Source: DASRWI01 sp035654655 (GTDB lineage Bacteria; Bacteroidota; Ignavibacteria; Ignavibacteriales; Ignavibacteriaceae). Taken from it: a stretch of DNA of 64,000 nt. This document shows positions 60,472 through 64,000 of the stretch, piece by piece. The DNA lies in assembly GCA_035654655.1 (NCBI GenBank), contig DASRWI010000017.1, positions 1-64,000 on the forward strand, in the 5' to 3' direction. The translations under genes were made by a program, and so were the position numbers. Every line of letters begins with the position of its first letter. Within the stretch, counting starts at the first letter, position 1. The notes beneath the pieces are model-generated. The model saw nothing but the letters and a program-made list of their open reading frames with translations. It did not search any database and was not told where the DNA came from.

Positions 60472-61884
60472 TTATTTTCTCTTAGGTTTATACATATGTG
60501 TACTTTGTCCGAAGAAAACTTCTGCTGCTTCCATAACTGTTTCTGACAAAGTTGGATGTGGATGTATGGTTAACTTTAAATCTTCAGCATTGGCACCCAT
60601 TTCAATTGCAAGCACACCCTCAGCAATCAATTCTCCTGCACCAGGACCACAAATTCCAACACCCAAAATTCTTTCTGTGTCTTTATCAATAATTAATTTG
60701 GTAACACCATCACTTCTATCTATGGTAGTTGCTCTGCCAGAAGCACCCCACGGAAATTTCGCAGCTTCATAATTTATTCCCTGCTCCTTAGCCTGAGTTT
60801 CAGTTAATCCAGCCCATGCAATTTCAGGGTCTGTAAATACAACTGCGGGAATTGCCTTTGGTTCGAACGCAGCTTTATGTCCTGCAATCACTTCAACAGC
60901 AACTCTTGCTTCGTGAGAGGCTTTATGCGCAAGCATTGGTTCACCTGCAATATCGCCTATTGCATAAATATTTTCATCAGTAGTCTGGCATTGTTTATTA
61001 GTAACAATCCATCCTCTTTCATTAACTTTAACTTTCGTGTTTTCTAATCCTAATCCTTTTGTCTCTGGTCTTCTTCCAATAGACATTAAAACATAATCAA
61101 ATTTTAATGTTTGTTCTTTATTCTCTTTATCAACAATCTTTACATTAATCTGTTCACCTTCTTCTTTAAGTTCAGCAACTTTTGAATTAAGCATTATCTT
61201 ATCAAAACTTTTCTCAAGTCTTTTTTGAAGATGCATAACAAGGTCTCTATCAGCACCTGGAAGTATTCCCGGCAACATTTCAACTACTGATACTTTTGTC
61301 CCTAACGCTGCATAAACTGAACCTAATTCAAGACCAATATACCCGCCGCCTATTACCAACAATGATTTTGGAATTTCCGGGAGATTTAATGCTGATGTAG
61401 AATTAAGTAATCTTTTACTATTAATTGATAATGATGGTATCAGTGTAATAACAGAACCTGTAGCAATAATTATTTTTTCAAATTGAAGGTCTTCTTTACT
61501 ACCATCAATCTTATCTAAAGTCAATGTATTTGAATTCTTAAATGCTGCTGTTCCCTGTATGTAATTTATTTTTCTTTGCTTTGATACTACACCTAATCCA
61601 CCGGTAAGTTTAGTAACAACTTTATCTTTAAATTCTCTTAGCTTATTAACATCAATTTTAGGTTCACCAAAATCAACACCCCAAGCTTTAGCTTCTTTAG
61701 TTTCATTAATTAATTTAGCAACATGCAATAAAGCTTTTGATGGAATACAACCACGATAAAGACAAACACCTCCAGGATTTTTTTCTTTATCAATCAAAGT
61801 AACATCCATACCTAAATCAGCTGCATAGAAAGCGGCTGCATATCCTCCTGGTCCTGCACCAAGAACAACTATTTTTTGACTCAT
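60472..61884 (-). CDS. lpdA: dihydrolipoyl dehydrogenase (E3)
   Basis: The 470-residue protein has an FAD Rossmann motif VVLGAGPGGYAAAFYAADLG (5-24), the redox disulphide GGVCLYRGCIPSK (Cys ~42 and ~47), an NAD site VIGGGYIGLELGSVYA (~182) and an FAD motif ENIYAIGDIAGEPMLAHKAS (~315). The His-Glu pair sits in TIHPHPTLSETVMEA near the C-terminus. It reoxidises dihydrolipoamide to make NADH. It is the last gene of the aceE-aceF-lpdA unit, 54 nt after the E2 gene. Confidence 0.95.
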   Translation of the reverse strand: MSQKIVVLGAGPGGYAAAFYAADLGMDVTLIDKEKNPGGVCLYRGCIPSKALLHVAKLINETKEAKAWGVDFGEPKIDVNKLREFKDKVVTKLTGGLGVVSKQRKINYIQGTAAFKNSNTLTLDKIDGSKEDLQFEKIIIATGSVITLIPSLSINSKRLLNSTSALNLPEIPKSLLVIGGGYIGLELGSVYAALGTKVSVVEMLPGILPGADRDLVMHLQKRLEKSFDKIMLNSKVAELKEEGEQINVKIVDKENKEQTLKFDYVLMSIGRRPETKGLGLENTKVKVNERGWIVTNKQCQTTDENIYAIGDIAGEPMLAHKASHEARVAVEVIAGHKAAFEPKAIPAVVFTDPEIAWAGLTETQAKEQGINYEAAKFPWGASGRATTIDRSDGVTKLIIDKDTERILGVGICGPGAGELIAEGVLAIEMGANAEDLKLTIHPHPTLSETVMEAAEVFFGQSTHMYKPKRK

Positions 61885-61938
61885 TATTTAATTCCTAAAT
61901 TTTAATTATGCTATAATCTAAAATAATGATTATAGATT

Positions 61939-63723
61939 TTATAAAAATATTTTAAATGGATTTTCCAAAACTTCACATATCCAGCGTAAAAATCTAATTG
62001 CATCAGCTCCATCTATTATTCTATGGTCATACGATAAACTTAACGGCAGCATTAAACGAGGTTCAAATTCGCCTTGATTGTAAATAGGTTCATATACTCC
62101 TCTTGATACTCCAAGTATTGCAACTTCTGGTGAATTAACAATAGGAGTAAAATATGTACCACCTATTCCACCTAAATTTGTAATAGTAAAACAGGACCCT
62201 GCCAAATCATCAAGTGATACTTTTTTATTTCTTGCTTTCTCAGCAAGTATGTTCATTTCAATTGAAATTTCAGTCAAAGTTTTTTTATCCACATTTTTAA
62301 TTGAAGGTACTATCAATCCAAATTCAGTATCAACAGCAATTCCGATGTTATAATATTTTTTATAATAAATTTGCTTCCCTTCTAAATCAATACTGCTGTT
62401 GAATTGTGGAAATTTCTTTAAAGCATATTCAATAACTTTAACAAGGATAGAAGTAACTGTTAATTTTGCTCCTTCTTTTTCAACCTTAGGACTCATCTGC
62501 TTTCTAATTTTTTCAAGTTCAGTAATATCAGCCTTATCAAATTGAGTAACGTGGGGAATAACATTCCATGCGTAGCTTAAGTGTTCACCTGTTTTAATAC
62601 GGATGTTATTCATGGGTTTAACATCAACTTGTCCAAACTTTGAAAAATCAGGAAGCTGCTCTTTTTTGATTCCTAAAAATCCAGAACTACCAGTCGCTGC
62701 TTTTTTAGAAGCTTCTTCGTGTAATTTCTTTGAATATGCCTTAACATCATCCATTGAAATTCTTCCATTCTTACCTGTTCCCTTAACTTCATTTATATCA
62801 ACACCAATTTCTCTTGCAATCCTCCTTACTGATGGAGCAGCTGGAGCAGCACCTTTGGATATAGGAGGCTGCTGGTCTATTTCACCAGGTTCAAATTTTT
62901 CTTTTGCTCCGGAAGTTTTTGATGTTTCAGCTTTATCAGTTTCAATGAGACCTTTTTTGGATTCTTCTTTTTTAGTTTCCTCAATTTTAGGCTCTTCCTT
63001 TTTAATTTCTTCTTCTTTCTTTTCTTTTACTTCAGCAGTTTTTGGAGATACTGAAGCCGTTACATCTTTAGTCTTTGGAGCTTCAGTTGATTTAACCTTA
63101 ATTAAAGTTTGGTCAACCTTTGCATTGTCACCCGTTTTAACAAGTACTTCAGTGACTTCACCTCCAACTGAAGAAGGCACTTCAATAGTTGCTTTATCAG
63201 TTTCAATCTCAAGAATGCTTTGGTCCTTTTCAATTACATCTCCCTTTTTAACAAGTACATTCACTACTTGTGCAGAAGTAATATTCTCTCCAAGTTCAGG
63301 AAGTTTGATTTCTATTTCTTTTGATTCACCTTTAGGAGCTTTACTTCTTTTTTGTTCACCTGCATCTTCATTAGATTTTGCAGTTTCAGCCTGCTTTAAA
63401 TCTTCAGTTGATTTTGGCTGAGGTTTCTCTTCAGGTTTTACATCAGGTCTTTCTTCATTTTTTTGTTCTCCTTTACCATCTCCCGAATCACTGCTTATTT
63501 TTAATATTGTTGCACCAACTTTTACATTCTCTCCTGCCTTAACCATTACTTTGCTAATTTTTCCTGCTGATGGTGAAGGTACTTCAATGGTTGCCTTATC
63601 TGTTTCAATCTCAATTACTGGCTGATCCTGTTCAACTGTATCTCCCTCTTTTACAAGGACATTTACAATACTCGCCGATTCAATATTTTCTCCTAATTCA
63701 GGTAACTTAAATTCTATTTCCAT
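61939..63723 (-). CDS. aceF: dihydrolipoamide acetyltransferase (E2) with two lipoyl domains
   Basis: The 594-residue protein has two lipoyl domains (about 1-75 and 136-210), each with the lipoate-bearing IETDKATIEVPS, joined by a charged linker. A second Lys/Glu-rich linker (~210-290) leads to the E3-binding domain (PSVRRIAREIGVDINEVKGT, ~298-317). The catalytic domain (~360-594) ends with LSLSYDHRIIDGADAIRFLR (active-site His and Asp). It transfers acetyl groups from E1 to CoA. It lies 21 nt after the E1 gene. The CDS starts at the ATG at 63723. Confidence 0.94.
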   Translation of the reverse strand: MEIEFKLPELGENIESASIVNVLVKEGDTVEQDQPVIEIETDKATIEVPSPSAGKISKVMVKAGENVKVGATILKISSDSGDGKGEQKNEERPDVKPEEKPQPKSTEDLKQAETAKSNEDAGEQKRSKAPKGESKEIEIKLPELGENITSAQVVNVLVKKGDVIEKDQSILEIETDKATIEVPSSVGGEVTEVLVKTGDNAKVDQTLIKVKSTEAPKTKDVTASVSPKTAEVKEKKEEEIKKEEPKIEETKKEESKKGLIETDKAETSKTSGAKEKFEPGEIDQQPPISKGAAPAAPSVRRIAREIGVDINEVKGTGKNGRISMDDVKAYSKKLHEEASKKAATGSSGFLGIKKEQLPDFSKFGQVDVKPMNNIRIKTGEHLSYAWNVIPHVTQFDKADITELEKIRKQMSPKVEKEGAKLTVTSILVKVIEYALKKFPQFNSSIDLEGKQIYYKKYYNIGIAVDTEFGLIVPSIKNVDKKTLTEISIEMNILAEKARNKKVSLDDLAGSCFTITNLGGIGGTYFTPIVNSPEVAILGVSRGVYEPIYNQGEFEPRLMLPLSLSYDHRIIDGADAIRFLRWICEVLENPFKIFL

Positions 63724-63744
63724 TTTGTGTTTTACCTTTTCTCT

Positions 63745-64000
63745 TTAAGATTTCATTGGATTTTTTTTATCAGGATTTATTTCCAGGTCTTTCATTGCCT
63801 TTTTAACAACATCAGGCTTTATCTTACCTTCTTTTGCTAATGCACCTAATGCTGAAATAACAACGTGCCTATGGTCTACTTCAAAAAAGTCTCTTAATTC
63901 TTTTCTACCTTCACTTCTGCCATAACCATCTGTACCTAGTGATATAAGTGGTTTAGGGAACCACTTGGCAACAGAATCAGGTAAGGCTTTAACATAATCA
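63745..64000 (-). CDS. aceE: pyruvate dehydrogenase E1, homodimeric AceE type (C-terminal fragment)
   Basis: The last 84 codons of the gene are in the window (it continues beyond 64000). They read DYVKALPDSVAKWFPKPLIS, LGTDGYGRSEGRKELRDFFE and VDHRHVVISALGALAKEGKI. This is the C-terminus of AceE-type E1 (LGTDGFGRSD-type motif, then FFEVD and V.AAL..L). The stop is TAA at 63745-63747, 21 nt before the E2 gene. It decarboxylates pyruvate with thiamine diphosphate in the complex. Only the ending is seen, so the assignment relies on these motifs plus gene order. Confidence 0.88.
   Translation of the reverse strand, partial: DYVKALPDSVAKWFPKPLISLGTDGYGRSEGRKELRDFFEVDHRHVVISALGALAKEGKIKPDVVKKAMKDLEINPDKKNPMKS

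Noticed and set aside
62603..63421. 272-codon open frame on the plus strand opposite the E2 gene
   Set aside because: It lies opposite the Lys/Glu-rich linkers of aceF, which leave the other strand free of stops. It has no signal or motif and no ribosome site.

Overview
The window is AT-rich and gene-dense. It most likely comes from a member of the Ignavibacteria/Chlorobi branch of the Bacteroidota, a free-living heterotroph with respiratory flexibility. The evidence is: four secreted proteins that end in the NYPNPFNP-type C-terminal sorting domain of the type IX secretion system (T9SS); a PorV-like outer-membrane protein and a TonB receptor with a carboxypeptidase-regulatory domain; an S46 dipeptidyl-peptidase; a Rieske/cytochrome b/multihaem cytochrome complex; and a Bacteroidota-like TAnnTTTG promoter element before the only tRNA. 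There is no rRNA, CRISPR array, transposase, integrase or prophage, so this looks like core chromosome. All assignments come from reading motifs; no database search was run.

Layout. 1-204: tail of a SpoIIE/RsbU-type phosphatase. 250-6573 (-): TonB receptor, fibronectin-type secreted protein and PorV-like porin in one unit. 6911-9223 (+): secreted MEMO-family protein, Met-rich protein and an alpha/beta hydrolase. 9381-10251: two small convergent genes. 10262-22774 (-): a compact type IV filament operon with four pilin-like proteins, GspF/PilC, GspE/PilB, a PilT-like ATPase, a PilM-PilN fusion, a PilO/PilP-like protein, a secretin and an Ig-like lipoprotein. 23236-31184 (-): a histidine kinase with a CXXCH haem motif in its sensor domain and an NtrC-type regulator, followed by Rieske, cytochrome b, an 11-haem cytochrome and a DUF2339 membrane protein. 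31614-35325: two T9SS cargo genes. 35494-35582: tRNA-Ser(GCT). 35666-41829: nicotinate phosphoribosyltransferase, an Ogt/MGMT-like protein, an RRM protein, a DUF6064 protein, an S46 peptidase and an S9-like hydrolase. 41991-49699: aldehyde dehydrogenase, DUF1801 protein, SdiA-regulated-type lipoprotein, polysaccharide deacetylase, membrane-bound AraC regulator and a T9SS beta-helix protein. 49749-56272 (-): NfnB, NfnA, malic enzyme, a flavoprotein and a queuosine-precursor transporter. 56450-60363: T9SS phosphodiester glycosidase and an outer-membrane protein. 60472-64000 (-): pyruvate dehydrogenase E3, E2 and the end of E1.

How the genes fit together. Malic enzyme makes pyruvate and NADPH, NfnAB balances NADH, NADPH and ferredoxin, and the pyruvate dehydrogenase complex makes acetyl-CoA. 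The Rieske/b/multihaem complex probably oxidises quinol, and the two-component pair beside it, with a sigma-54-like promoter before the Rieske gene, is a good candidate regulator. T9SS cargo, TonB and S46 proteins point to growth on external polymers and peptides.

The two most interesting items are the non-canonical type IV filament operon and the haem-motif sensor/sigma-54 control of the cytochrome operon. Three genes (near 8482, 31622 and 36825) look broken by one base in short repeats or homopolymers. They should be checked as sequencing errors before any biological reading.
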